This document shows positions 34,270 to 43,035 of a stretch of DNA of 43,727 nucleotides, piece after piece (the first letter of the stretch is position 1; the number at the start of each line of letters is the position of its first letter). Both the position numbers and the translations under genes were made by a program. The notes beneath the pieces were generated by a model. It was not told the origin of the DNA. It searched no databases and was given only the letters and a program-made list of their open reading frames with translations. Source of the stretch: a bacterium (GTDB lineage Bacteria; Zhuqueibacterota; QNDG01; JAGLOF01); the NCBI GenBank assembly GCA_023139105.1, contig JAGLOF010000044.1, forward strand, positions 1 through 43,727, read 5' to 3'.

Positions 34270-34593
34270 AGACAAATTCCTCAATTTGTCAATTCTATCC
34301 AATTGCTATTACCACACGGCAACAGCAAAAGCGTGGCCTACGGAGAAGACGAAAAAGAGCGGAAAAAAGACAAACCAAATATAAGTATTTTTATCATAAA
34401 AACTCTTTTCGTTTTTTTCGTTTTTTCGTAGGCAACCTCTCTTTACTCTGCTTTATTTTTAAAGAACCGGCATATCTCCTCAATCATAAGACGCAAGCAT
34501 TGCATCTACAACTCTCTAATATTACTTTATTCCGTGTATTCCGTGTATTCTGTGGTGAAATCTCTTGATCTTCTCTTCTTCGTGGTATATGCC
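34270..34593. other. 324-bp repeat-bearing gap that splits nqrAB from nqrCDEF
   Basis: The gap includes TTTTTTCGTAGGCAACCTCTC near 34415 and ATTCCGTGTATTCCGTGTATTCTGTGG near 34530-34556, both members of the dispersed family. In most genomes nqrB and nqrC nearly touch. A separate promoter for nqrC could lie here, but I see no strong box pair. No gene is convincing. Confidence 0.5.
34385..34590. repeat. Dispersed intergenic repeat cluster, CCGTG family, between nqrC and nqrB
   Basis: It contains a TTTTCGTTTTTTTCGTTTTTTCG run, the CGTAGGCAA module, and a triple CCGTGTATTCCGTGTATTCTGTGG. It repeats the wording of the 5932-5995 and 61-115 copies (ATTCCGTG spaced by nine to ten bases). Confidence 0.6.
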
Positions 34594-35802
34594 TTACGAT
34601 CCGATACCCAGACGCCTCTTCCGTTTGGCCATATGAGACTGAATCACAAGCCTGTCAAAAATGGGCGAAAATGTATTGGCAAACAAAATGGCCAGCATCA
34701 TACCCTCGGGAAAGGCAGGGTTGACAACGCGGATCATGACTACCAGGAAGCCGATGAGTCCGCCATAGAGATACTGTCCCGGCTTGGTCACGGCTGCTGA
34801 GACCGGATCTGTGGCCATGAACACCGCACCAAAAGCGAATCCACCCAAAACCAGATGCCACTGCGGTCCCAGTGCGAACATGGGATTGGTGGCCGAACCG
34901 ATAAGATTAAACAGCAGAGATGTCACCCCCATGGCACCGAAGACACTGAGCATGATACGCCAAGATGCCGCACCAGTGGCGATCAGAATGACTGCGCCAA
35001 AAAGTATGGCCAAAGTTGAGGTCTCGCCTATGGAACCGGGGATCAAACCGAGGAAGCTGTCCATCCAGGAATATGTCATACCCATTGAGGCATCAGCAGC
35101 CTGAGCCAAAGGTGAAGCCTGACTGATGGTGTCAACCGCCACCCAGACCTTGTCACCGGAGATCGCCGCCGGATAGGCAAAGAAGAGAAAAGCGCGACCA
35201 ACGAGAGCCGGGTTCCAGATATTCATCCCCACACCGCCAAAGACCTCTTTGCCTATAACAATACCGAAAGAAATGCCGATGGCCGCCTGCCATAAAGGCA
35301 TGCCAGGTGGAAGAATCAAGGGAAAGAGCAAACTGGTGACCAGAAAGCCCTCGTTAATCTCGTGTTTCCGGACGCAGGCGAAAAGCACTTCCCAGAAGCC
35401 GCCCACGGCCAGGGTCAGAATGTAAAGCGGCAGAAAATAGAGCATGCCGTGAAGCAGATTTGTGCCGATACAAGTGGGATCAAAATTGATGCCCATCCAC
35501 AGCATCACATCACGCTGCCAGCTGCCTGCCGGAATTTCTGCTAATCCCACCAGAACAGTATTGGCTTGAAAGCCCGTATTATATATACCCACAATTACAG
35601 CCGGAACCAGTGCCCAGACCACCGTGATCATTAATCGTTTAAGATCTACAGCATCACGTACATGCACGCGGCCTGTGGTCTGAGTATTTTGATTATACAG
35701 AAAACCATCGATGGCTTCCCATAGAAAATATATGGCGTGCAGACGTCCGCCTTTTTCAAAAAGAGAGGCCTTGCGATCCAGGAATCGTCTGAAAAGTTTC
35801 AT
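34594..35802 (-). CDS. nqrB: Na+-translocating NADH:quinone reductase subunit B
   Basis: NqrB is the large membrane subunit with the quinone site, a covalent FMN and a non-covalent riboflavin. The 402-residue protein has about ten membrane segments; the FMN is expected on a Thr in PGSIGETSTLAIL. Other marks are GKEVFGGVGMNIWNPALVGRAFLFFAYP, FMATDPVSA and GYLIGFLVV-like GLIGFLVVMIRVVNPAFPEG. The ATG shares one base with the nqrA stop (TGATG) and has AAGGAG upstream, which I prefer to a GTG two codons earlier. It is co-transcribed with nqrA. Confidence 0.95.
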   Translation of the reverse strand: MKLFRRFLDRKASLFEKGGRLHAIYFLWEAIDGFLYNQNTQTTGRVHVRDAVDLKRLMITVVWALVPAVIVGIYNTGFQANTVLVGLAEIPAGSWQRDVMLWMGINFDPTCIGTNLLHGMLYFLPLYILTLAVGGFWEVLFACVRKHEINEGFLVTSLLFPLILPPGMPLWQAAIGISFGIVIGKEVFGGVGMNIWNPALVGRAFLFFAYPAAISGDKVWVAVDTISQASPLAQAADASMGMTYSWMDSFLGLIPGSIGETSTLAILFGAVILIATGAASWRIMLSVFGAMGVTSLLFNLIGSATNPMFALGPQWHLVLGGFAFGAVFMATDPVSAAVTKPGQYLYGGLIGFLVVMIRVVNPAFPEGMMLAILFANTFSPIFDRLVIQSHMAKRKRRLGIGS

Positions 35803-37136
35803 CAGCACTCCTTCTCGATATGGGTCAATACAGTGCGAAGGTTGACTCCATGATCTATCTTACCCGGACAAACCAATGTAGCCAGTGCCAGATCCTCTTC
35901 TATGAGTTCCAGGGCTCCCAGGGCTTCTGCCTCATCGAGATCTGTCGATGCCAAAGCCTTCAACAATGGGGTTGCGAGTATATCGAGAGGCATCATTTTT
36001 TCATAATTGCCGATAGGCACAATTGTGCGATGCCCACCATTTTGTGCTGTAGTCAGGGCCAATTTTTTACCGGGTATTAGGCGTGAAGCCACCATGTTAC
36101 GTATTGAGAATAACGGCCATCCCAGAGAGAGCCAACCAAATAATCGACGCACATTGTCTTGGGCCATAACAGAAACTATCTGATGATACCTTCCCAGAAA
36201 AGCAGTGGGGCCATCAGCTGTATGTCCGTTTAAAACAGATCCTGAGATAATGCGCCGCATTCCCGGTATGCACCTACCTGATATTAATTCATCCAGAGAG
36301 GCACCGATAGTTGTTTTTACAAGCTTAGGAGCTTTTATTTCAGGTCCGGCAAGAGATATTATACGTGAAAAATCAAGCACTCCTTGTGAAAACAATAGGC
36401 CGAAAGCTATGACATCCTGTAGGCCGATATGCCATACATGCCTGTTGCGATGAACTGGAGATAGGAAATGTATATGTGTTCCGGGAAGTCCGGAAGGATG
36501 CGGGCCAGTGAATTCGACAAAGTTTACATCATCAATTAATGGTGGTTTGTAATCAGGACCAAAACAGATATGCACACTGCCTTCGGTTAATCTCTTTAAA
36601 ACAGAGATTCCGGCCACAAATGATTCTTCTCTTCCAATTACCAATGGAGCCATGGAAGGAGCAAATGGTTCTGTATCCATTGCAGTTACAAAAATAGCAG
36701 CCGGCCTGATATCAGGATTTGCAACTCTTCCGAAAGGACGTGTACGAAGTGCTGTCCACAGACCTGTCATACAGAGCTGCTTAATAATTAATGGGATGTC
36801 AGTTGTAACAGGGTCCAAAGATGATAATTGGCCTGCAGAATTATGCTCAACATCAATTACTACTGACAGCAATACACGGCGTTGTCCACGATTCACAGCT
36901 TTTACAGTACCGCAAACAGGAGAACAATATCGTACTCCCGGTGTTGTATTATCTGTAAAAAGCAAATCACCAATCTGTACAGTATCACCTGGCTTGACTG
37001 CCATTCGCGGTTTTAAACCCGGATAATCACTTCCCAGTACTGCCACCCTGGTAGGTGACATGCTATCCATTCTGTCAGAATCCGGTGATCCGGCCAGCGG
37101 CAGATCAAGCCCCCGCTTAATGCGGATGCGGTTCAT
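35802..37136 (-). CDS. nqrA: Na+-translocating NADH:quinone reductase subunit A
   Basis: NqrA is the soluble subunit bound to the inner face of the membrane core, near the quinone site, with no cofactor of its own. The 444-residue protein shows the family start RIKRGLDLPLAGSP, the barrel-sandwich part YPGLKPRMAVKPGDTVQIGDLLFTD, GTHIHFLSPVHRN in the middle and LALATLVCPGKIDHGVNLRTVLTHIEKE at the end. Length is normal. AAGGAG stands before the ATG. It is the first nqr gene, with a weak promoter candidate at 37163-37190, and follows a secreted-protein gene on the same strand. Confidence 0.95.
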   Translation of the reverse strand: MNRIRIKRGLDLPLAGSPDSDRMDSMSPTRVAVLGSDYPGLKPRMAVKPGDTVQIGDLLFTDNTTPGVRYCSPVCGTVKAVNRGQRRVLLSVVIDVEHNSAGQLSSLDPVTTDIPLIIKQLCMTGLWTALRTRPFGRVANPDIRPAAIFVTAMDTEPFAPSMAPLVIGREESFVAGISVLKRLTEGSVHICFGPDYKPPLIDDVNFVEFTGPHPSGLPGTHIHFLSPVHRNRHVWHIGLQDVIAFGLLFSQGVLDFSRIISLAGPEIKAPKLVKTTIGASLDELISGRCIPGMRRIISGSVLNGHTADGPTAFLGRYHQIVSVMAQDNVRRLFGWLSLGWPLFSIRNMVASRLIPGKKLALTTAQNGGHRTIVPIGNYEKMMPLDILATPLLKALASTDLDEAEALGALELIEEDLALATLVCPGKIDHGVNLRTVLTHIEKEC

Positions 37137-37162
37137 GGAAAGCTCCTTTTCAATGCAGAATA

Positions 37163-37190
37163 TATATAAAATACCGACTGATCACGTAAA
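37163..37190 (-). promoter_or_regulatory. Possible promoter of nqrA
   Basis: On the minus strand TTTACG (37185-37190) and TATATA (37163-37168) are 16 bases apart, about 30 bp upstream of the nqrA start. The AT-rich stretch allows other spacings, so the exact boxes are unsure. Confidence 0.3.
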
Positions 37191-37250
37191 ATCATAGAGA
37201 AACTTTATTCCATTTTAAAATCAAGACAGATAAACTGCATAATGATCGAA

Positions 37251-38267
37251 TTACTTGCCTTTGATAACCTTTTTAATGGATCCGAAAATTTGTGACGGTA
37301 CCTGTGCATGTTTGGCAAAAGCCCCATAACCAGCGTCCCAGAAATAGAACTGCATGCGCCACATCTCACCCAAAGTGGTGGTCAGGATTTTGCCATCCTC
37401 TTCAAAAATCAGCACTTCGATGGGGAAGGCAGCGGCATGATCAATGCCAGGCACCGGGTCGTCGTCAGAGTCGCGGGCAATACCGACGATTTTCATGGCC
37501 AGTGCCTCTGTCTCCGGTCGGGAGATGCTATACAGCTTCCGCCGATCTCCCGAGGTTGAAGCGATGATCTTCCATCCTTCTTTCGTTTTGGCGATATTTG
37601 CCTCAAAAACCGCGCAGGCTTTCTCAAAAGCAGCTTGAGCATTGTCACCACTCTTTTCCTTGCTCACCGCTTTCAGGCTCTTTCGATAATTCTTGAACAT
37701 AGCCATGACCTTGGCGGGGCCGTCTCCATTGTATCCGTTCAAGGCGGATTCGCTACGCAACGGTGCTATATCTTCTGAGGTGATGCTGCCCTCAAAAGCA
37801 CCGTCGACGATCATCACCATTCTGTCTTTCAGCAGACGTGCCGATTCGATCAGAGAGGTATAGCCATCCGCTTCATGAAAATAGACCATAGCAGCGGCAA
37901 CCGGATTGGTCATATTGATTTTAATCGATTGTTTCCCGACGCCCTCATACACGGCAAAACGTAATGGCACGGCCAGAAAGCGATGGCCTTCCAGGGCCGA
38001 AACAGCAACGGTGTACGCTGAATCGGTAATGACGAAAACCTTGGCGCGGTAGTCATGGGGGTTGGGCGTGTCCAGCTCCCAGGCACCGGCAGAATCAAAA
38101 TCCGATGCAGTCAGTGCCGTTTCCAGTTGCGCGCACACTGCGTCAAAATCGCCACCGGGAATTTCGATTAAATGCGTGTAGACGCCGATTTTTATATCAT
38201 CGGCTTGAACCTGAACCGTAAACAATAAAATCAGTAACGTCAAAATTAAAGTAATTCGATGTTTCAT
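37251..38267 (-). CDS. Exported protein, possibly DUF302-like
   Basis: The product of about 338 residues starts with a signal peptide (MKHRITLILTLLILLFTVQVQA) and is probably periplasmic. The next 130 residues look loosely like a DUF302 domain: a VYTHLIEIPGGDFDAVCAQLETALTASDFD start, a strand of the form RAKVFVITDSAYTVAVSAL, and LRFAVYEGVGKQSIKINMTNPVAAAMVYF. The remaining helical and beta parts I cannot name. AGGAGG lies eight bases before the ATG at 38267; a TTG start six bases earlier is less likely. It is 29 bp behind the beta-barrel gene and probably shares its transcript. The function is unknown. Confidence 0.6.
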   Translation of the reverse strand: MKHRITLILTLLILLFTVQVQADDIKIGVYTHLIEIPGGDFDAVCAQLETALTASDFDSAGAWELDTPNPHDYRAKVFVITDSAYTVAVSALEGHRFLAVPLRFAVYEGVGKQSIKINMTNPVAAAMVYFHEADGYTSLIESARLLKDRMVMIVDGAFEGSITSEDIAPLRSESALNGYNGDGPAKVMAMFKNYRKSLKAVSKEKSGDNAQAAFEKACAVFEANIAKTKEGWKIIASTSGDRRKLYSISRPETEALAMKIVGIARDSDDDPVPGIDHAAAFPIEVLIFEEDGKILTTTLGEMWRMQFYFWDAGYGAFAKHAQVPSQIFGSIKKVIKGK

Positions 38268-38296
38268 CGTCAATCCTCCTACGGATTGGTGTTCAC

Positions 38297-38998
38297 TTAA
38301 AACGCCCAGCGTGCACCGAACCAGAATTCATTCTCGATATTCACGCGGTCGCCCGGCGTGATCACATAGCCAATCACCGGCGTCACCTTCTGACCAAAGG
38401 GGAAGACATCGGTCGACAATGTGATATCAATATGGCTGATGCCCGGATCGGTGCCGAACTGGCCGTGGTTGTAGCCCACCACCCAGCCCAATGTGAAAAG
38501 CCGCTCACCGATGGGCACGAATTGCCCGCCGGAGAGTGAGACATACCAGTCATCAGCCAGATTGAAATCATAATAAAATGTCAAAGTGGGAAACATGATG
38601 ATGGATTGAAACGAGATACCGGTGTAGATTTCCGGTGAGTAACTGTCTCCCCCGGCGTTGGGATAGAGATAGTTGTTCAAACCAAAAGTGAAGCCGAATT
38701 TCTCACCGACTTTGCTGTAGTCCAGGACAAAAATCGCCTCGTCGCCCGCTTTCAACAAGTCGCGGTCGCGCATCGCCATGGAACCCGAAGCCGAGAAACT
38801 TATGCCCGACATGCCAAATACGTAGTTCATGTTGAGCTGCGCCGTGGGGGCGTTATCCGGCATCATGTCCATGCCGCGCCAAATATAACGGCTGACTACG
38901 CCGGCATCGCCGGAAAAGCCGGGCTGCACAAAGCCCTGACCCAACAGCAATGCCGGCATCAGGACAGCGAACAGAAAAACAATCACTCTTTTTTTCAT
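38297..38998 (-). CDS. Outer-membrane beta-barrel protein (TorF-like)
   Basis: The protein is about 233 residues long, with a signal peptide (to ALLLGQ) and a barrel made of about ten to twelve strands. The first strand region DAGVVSRYIWRGMD is the mark of a family I know as TorF or TIGR02001-like putative porins, and the final strand ends in FWFGARWAF with a terminal Phe, as expected for outer-membrane insertion. The chosen ATG at 38998 has GGGAG upstream; a longer frame adds 19 non-signal residues. It follows the FAD/Fe-S dehydrogenase by 66 bp on the same strand. Substrate or role is unknown. Confidence 0.75.
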   Translation of the reverse strand: MKKRVIVFLFAVLMPALLLGQGFVQPGFSGDAGVVSRYIWRGMDMMPDNAPTAQLNMNYVFGMSGISFSASGSMAMRDRDLLKAGDEAIFVLDYSKVGEKFGFTFGLNNYLYPNAGGDSYSPEIYTGISFQSIIMFPTLTFYYDFNLADDWYVSLSGGQFVPIGERLFTLGWVVGYNHGQFGTDPGISHIDITLSTDVFPFGQKVTPVIGYVITPGDRVNIENEFWFGARWAF

Positions 38999-39064
38999 CA
39001 ATAATCTCCCAAATAAAAACAACAGCCCGCCGGGCGAAGCGCCCGGACAGGCCATTAGGAATGG

Positions 39065-42000
39065 TTATGCGTTCTTGCCTCTGAGATAGTCGATCATAGG
39101 CTGTGTGATCAGCGGCACCACATCGCCAATCATATGCGGCATGAGATTGCCCATCACTCCGGGCATGAGGTCAGGCATCTGCTCCGCCATGTAATCGGGC
39201 ATGGGAATCGCGTCCGCCACACGGGAAAGCATGGTGTCCATCACCTTGGGCATCATCATTGGCAGCAATCTGGGGAATAGCACCGGGAACATGGGCTTCA
39301 TCAAATTCAAGGCACCTGGAATCTTGCCCATGGCGCGCATCATGGGGCCCATATTAAATGGCATGGCGTCAATCATCTCTGGCCACATGCTGCCCATCAA
39401 GACTGCAAATCCTTGCGGCGTCATGAGATCGATCATCGCCTCAAACACCGCCCACTGCTCACGCACCGCCGGATTGGGATCGGGCAGTTCATAGCCAAGT
39501 GCCTCAGCCGCGAATCGGGACAGATCCACCACCTCCATGCCGATATCTTTTTTATTGTTGGAAACACGCAGCTGAAATTCACAGCACGGACAGAGAGCCA
39601 ACACCTTATCGGCGTCAATTGCCAAAGCCTCATCCAGTCTTTCCTTACCGATATCCGCGGCCACATGCGGTTCCTTGATCAACGTCAGAACCGATCCGCA
39701 ACATAAACCATCTTCCTTGCAGTGGGCCATCTCTTCAAACTCAACATTAGGAATGGCCTTGATGAGATCACGCGGGGGCTCGTAAATGCCGGAAACGCGG
39801 CCCGCGTGACAGGAATCGTGGAAGGTGACTTTCTGCTTCTCCATCTTGCCTTCAGGAAACTTGAATTCACCAGAGGCGATTTTTTCTGAGACCACTTCAC
39901 TATAATGCTTAGCAGTAATATTATATTCGATACCCAACTTGGCAGCATGTTTCGGGTAAACGTGACGCCACATCATGTCGCAGGCCGGACAGGAGGAGAT
40001 CACCGTGTCTGCACCGGCTGCCTTCACGGCATTAATGTTCTTCATCATGGTGTCTCTGAAGATATCCCACTTTCCGGCAACCAGCATAGGCGTGGAGCAG
40101 CAACTCTCCTTTTCGCCTAAATACGAAAAGTCCACACCGGCCTCATCCAGAAGGCGGACCGAAGCAATGCCGATATCATGTTCCACGTAACTGGCCGTAC
40201 ACCCGGCAAAATAGATGTTTTTCGATTTATGATCCGGACCATGCTTCTCTTTCAGATCCTCAGGGAACCAGTCAGTGCGGGAGTGGCGATAACCGGCCCA
40301 AATGTTGCCCTGATCAATAACAGCCGCAGCCATCATCTCAAAGGGAGGGAAGGTCATTTTATTGTCATTCTGAATCATCTGCCCGCGCAGCTTCATCCAG
40401 GAAGGTTCAATAGGCAGGGCAGCCGAACAGCGATTGTTACACATTTCACACGTTGTACAAACAAGAAAAGTATCCACCTGTTTCTGATCCCACTGCACGC
40501 GACCTTCCATGTATTCGCGAAGCCAGTACCACTTGCCGCGCGGGCTCTGGCTCTCCCAGCCGCGGCCGTAGAACTGATCGCAAGTATCCACGCAATATCC
40601 GCACTGTGAACAGGCATAGGCGTACCAGGCCACGTCCGCCGGAATCTCTTTCACCGCCTTGGTGGGCCGCTCGCCCACTTCCGTGATCACATAGTTGCCA
40701 AAGGGCCGGATCAGGGGCTCAAAGATCTGGGCAAAGCGCATGACTAGACCCAGCAGGCCGTTATTGAACACTTTTCCAGGATTAAGCAGCCCCTTGGGAT
40801 CCACCTGCGCCTTGAATCGACGCATATTCTTCAGACGTTCTTTACCGAGCACGGTCTTGGCCTTGCCGGCAAAGTACATCCCCGTAGAATAGGCGCGGCC
40901 GCCGTGTTTTTCAGCGATCTTCATGATAGTCATCACCAGACCGAAGACAAAGTTGTAACTCAACTTGCGCTGATCCGCCGGAATGAAACCCAGAATAACC
41001 ACTTCAGGGTTCCCGTTCACTCCCTTACGGATGATAACGCCTTCCTTCACTACGGGCTGATCGACTTTGCGTTCAATCTCCGTCATCACATCACCCAGAG
41101 AATCGAGAGGGACAATGACTTCAGAGGGGACTAACGACGGGCCGAGGCGTTTCACAACCATAAGTTTGAACCGGTTTTCCCACTCATGCTGGGCAATACG
41201 CTCCGAGAGCACCTCGCCCTGACAGGGTTTGAGAATCTCAGTCAGTGCGGTACGAACCACCTTACCGTCTTTTTTTCTGACAGCCAGAGTGACAATATAG
41301 GCAGCGGGAAGTATGACTCTCTCTTCCACGGGATGGTCCAGATGCGTCTGCAGCGGTGCTTTATTCTTAAGCTCAGCCATACGGGGATTGATGAACATCA
41401 ATGCCCAGATAGGTAGATCGGAATCATCCAGACGTTTTACCATGTCCTGAAGGTCATGGGCATCGGGACAGGCCAGGGCAATGACATCAAGCTCCTCATC
41501 CGGCATGATGCGCAAGGTGACCTGGCTGATGAAACCCGTAGTGCCTTCAGCCTCGGAGATCAGCGAGAGATCATCGCCTTCAAAGACTTTCACTTCACCG
41601 GTGGGAAGTACCACCCTGGCCGAGATGACATTCTCGCCGTAATAGCCATATTCATAACTGCCGATACCGGCACCGCCCTGGGCCAGCCAGCCGCCGGTTG
41701 TGGAAGAAGGATAGCTGGTGGGATAGAGACGTAGCGTCAAACCCTCTTGCTTCAGCCTCGTATCCAATTTTTCCCATGTAATTCCGGGGCCTGCAGTCAC
41801 TGTCATGTTTTTCTTGTCTATTTTACCGATCTCCTGCATACGGTAAAAATCGATCACCATCCCCTTTTTCATGGGGATGACGCCGCCGTAACCGGAGGAG
41901 GATTTGGCCCTCGGCGTGATGGCCATGCCCTGAGCATAAGCCCATTTCACGATGGCGGCCAGCTCTTTCTCATTCTGAGGCTGGACGATTCCATCTGGAA

Positions 42001-42142
42001 TGGTCTTGCCGATCAGCGGCTTGACCATGCTGGGCATGGCGGCAATGTCATGACCATAGAGTATGCGCTCGGTCTTGTCAAATCTGGCATGTGGTGTTAA
42101 TTCAAGAATTTGGAATTGCTGTTTTTCTGTGAGGCGACTCAT
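39065..42142 (-). CDS. Fused FAD-linked oxidase / Fe-S reductase with Met/Pro-rich tail
   Basis: This large protein of about 1025 residues joins a GlcD-like FAD oxidase and a GlcF-like Fe-S unit in one chain. The FAD-binding part is at the N-terminus (PRAKSSSGYGG near residue 80; YPTSYPSSTTGGWLAQGGAGIGSYEYG), followed by the FAD-oxidase C-terminal part. Two [4Fe-4S] motifs (CSQCGYCVDTC near residue 510, CTTCEMCNNRC near 560) and two cysteine-rich CCG-type parts (SCPACDMM near 717; GLCCGSV near 814) come next. Such enzymes oxidise D-lactate, glycolate or other 2-hydroxyacids. The last 123 residues (about 903-1025) hold 25 Met and 17 Pro. I chose the ATG behind GGGGGA; a longer frame overlaps the marR gene. 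It is probably co-transcribed with marR. Confidence 0.85.
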   Translation of the reverse strand: MSRLTEKQQFQILELTPHARFDKTERILYGHDIAAMPSMVKPLIGKTIPDGIVQPQNEKELAAIVKWAYAQGMAITPRAKSSSGYGGVIPMKKGMVIDFYRMQEIGKIDKKNMTVTAGPGITWEKLDTRLKQEGLTLRLYPTSYPSSTTGGWLAQGGAGIGSYEYGYYGENVISARVVLPTGEVKVFEGDDLSLISEAEGTTGFISQVTLRIMPDEELDVIALACPDAHDLQDMVKRLDDSDLPIWALMFINPRMAELKNKAPLQTHLDHPVEERVILPAAYIVTLAVRKKDGKVVRTALTEILKPCQGEVLSERIAQHEWENRFKLMVVKRLGPSLVPSEVIVPLDSLGDVMTEIERKVDQPVVKEGVIIRKGVNGNPEVVILGFIPADQRKLSYNFVFGLVMTIMKIAEKHGGRAYSTGMYFAGKAKTVLGKERLKNMRRFKAQVDPKGLLNPGKVFNNGLLGLVMRFAQIFEPLIRPFGNYVITEVGERPTKAVKEIPADVAWYAYACSQCGYCVDTCDQFYGRGWESQSPRGKWYWLREYMEGRVQWDQKQVDTFLVCTTCEMCNNRCSAALPIEPSWMKLRGQMIQNDNKMTFPPFEMMAAAVIDQGNIWAGYRHSRTDWFPEDLKEKHGPDHKSKNIYFAGCTASYVEHDIGIASVRLLDEAGVDFSYLGEKESCCSTPMLVAGKWDIFRDTMMKNINAVKAAGADTVISSCPACDMMWRHVYPKHAAKLGIEYNITAKHYSEVVSEKIASGEFKFPEGKMEKQKVTFHDSCHAGRVSGIYEPPRDLIKAIPNVEFEEMAHCKEDGLCCGSVLTLIKEPHVAADIGKERLDEALAIDADKVLALCPCCEFQLRVSNNKKDIGMEVVDLSRFAAEALGYELPDPNPAVREQWAVFEAMIDLMTPQGFAVLMGSMWPEMIDAMPFNMGPMMRAMGKIPGALNLMKPMFPVLFPRLLPMMMPKVMDTMLSRVADAIPMPDYMAEQMPDLMPGVMGNLMPHMIGDVVPLITQPMIDYLRGKNA

Positions 42143-42167
42143 AAATCCCCCATAATACGATGTTTTT

Positions 42168-42578
42168 TTAAAGCGCTTCATCCAACAGTGTCAGCGCCCA
42201 CTTAATTACCTTGATATCCTCATCGGAATATTTTTCCAAAATCAAATTTTCACAAAGCCTGAGCCTTGATTCGATTAATTCCTTTTTTTCCTGTCCTTCA
42301 GCTGTCAGGCTAATTAGCTGACTTCGTCTATCATCAGGATGAAACCGGGTTATAATATATTTTTTCTTGAGTAAGTTGGAGACAACGCGGGAAGCACGGG
42401 AAGGAGAGAGCATCATACATTCCGCAAAAACATGACCGGGAACAGCAGTATCACTGTCTAGTGATAGAATTCCATGGAATTCGGAGTGACTTAATTTGAG
42501 ATCCACCCGTATTAATTCTTCTCGGGCAGAACACTTTTGTTTAATTGAAAAGATGAGTTTAAACAGTGGCTTTTTCAT
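42168..42578 (-). CDS. MarR-family transcriptional regulator
   Basis: The 136-residue protein has the winged helix-turn-helix of MarR regulators: LKLSHSEFHGILSL, MLSPSRASRVVSNLLKKKYIITRFHPDDRRSQLISLTAEGQ, and the closing dimerisation helix. The wing motif DDRR is intact. MarR proteins usually bind a palindrome in their own promoter and let go when a small ligand or oxidant binds. Exactly such a palindrome (42587-42615) lies between the promoter and this ATG. AAGGTG stands before the chosen ATG at 42578. The next gene starts 25 bp downstream, so it is the likely regulatory target. Confidence 0.9.
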   Translation of the reverse strand: MKKPLFKLIFSIKQKCSAREELIRVDLKLSHSEFHGILSLDSDTAVPGHVFAECMMLSPSRASRVVSNLLKKKYIITRFHPDDRRSQLISLTAEGQEKKELIESRLRLCENLILEKYSDEDIKVIKWALTLLDEAL

Positions 42579-42586
42579 TGAACACC

Positions 42587-42615
42587 TTGCCAATAGCAAT
42601 AGTTGTTATTGGCAA
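42587..42615. promoter_or_regulatory. Palindromic operator upstream of marR
   Basis: TTGCCAATA (42587-42595) and TATTGGCAA (42607-42615) form a perfect 9-bp inverted repeat with an 11-base spacer. It covers the transcription start region of the marR promoter, so bound protein would block transcription. Autoregulation by MarR is inferred. Confidence 0.7.
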
Positions 42616-42643
42616 TAATACAAATTTATTCTTCCTTTGTCAA
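42615..42643 (-). promoter_or_regulatory. Sigma70-type promoter of marR and the dehydrogenase block
   Basis: On the minus strand a perfect TTGACA (42638-42643) stands 17 bases from TATTAT (42615-42620). The -10 box abuts the palindromic operator. It is among the best promoter candidates in this window. Confidence 0.75.
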
Positions 42644-43035
42644 GGTAGAAATAATTTTCTTGAACTTTTTTGACTTTATACCGACTCAAAAAATAGTACA
42701 CTCGTATGATAATGTGTATAGAATTACTGCTGCGCAAGACCGATTGAATATGAGACCTAGAAAACAATGGGCTTTCAGTCAACAGTCGAAACCTTTGTCA
42801 AAATTGACTACTATTAATATCGAAAAAATTATCTGCATAAACAGGAGTGACGGAGCATAATCCGCCAGGGCGTGAAATTGGCGACAAACCAGTATTGCTC
42901 TCATCAACCAAGCGAGACGAGTCAATAAACCGGAACCTGCTGAGCAAATACTACAGTGGTAAGGCTTAGAAGAGAAGAATAAGAAGAGATTTCCATCCGT
43001 TAAAACGCATGTGATGCTCCTTAATCTGTTAATGC
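42644..43035. other. Gap between marR and the last beta-barrel gene
   Basis: I see no convincing gene in these 392 bases. A plus-strand frame across 42603-42860 has no ribosome site and overlaps the marR promoter. The stretch around 42860-42960 is less AT-rich than its flanks and may be a remnant of something, but I recognise nothing. Confidence 0.4.

Noticed and set aside
42603-42860. 85-codon plus-strand frame after the marR promoter
   Set aside because: It overlaps the operator and promoter of marR and shows no recognisable protein.
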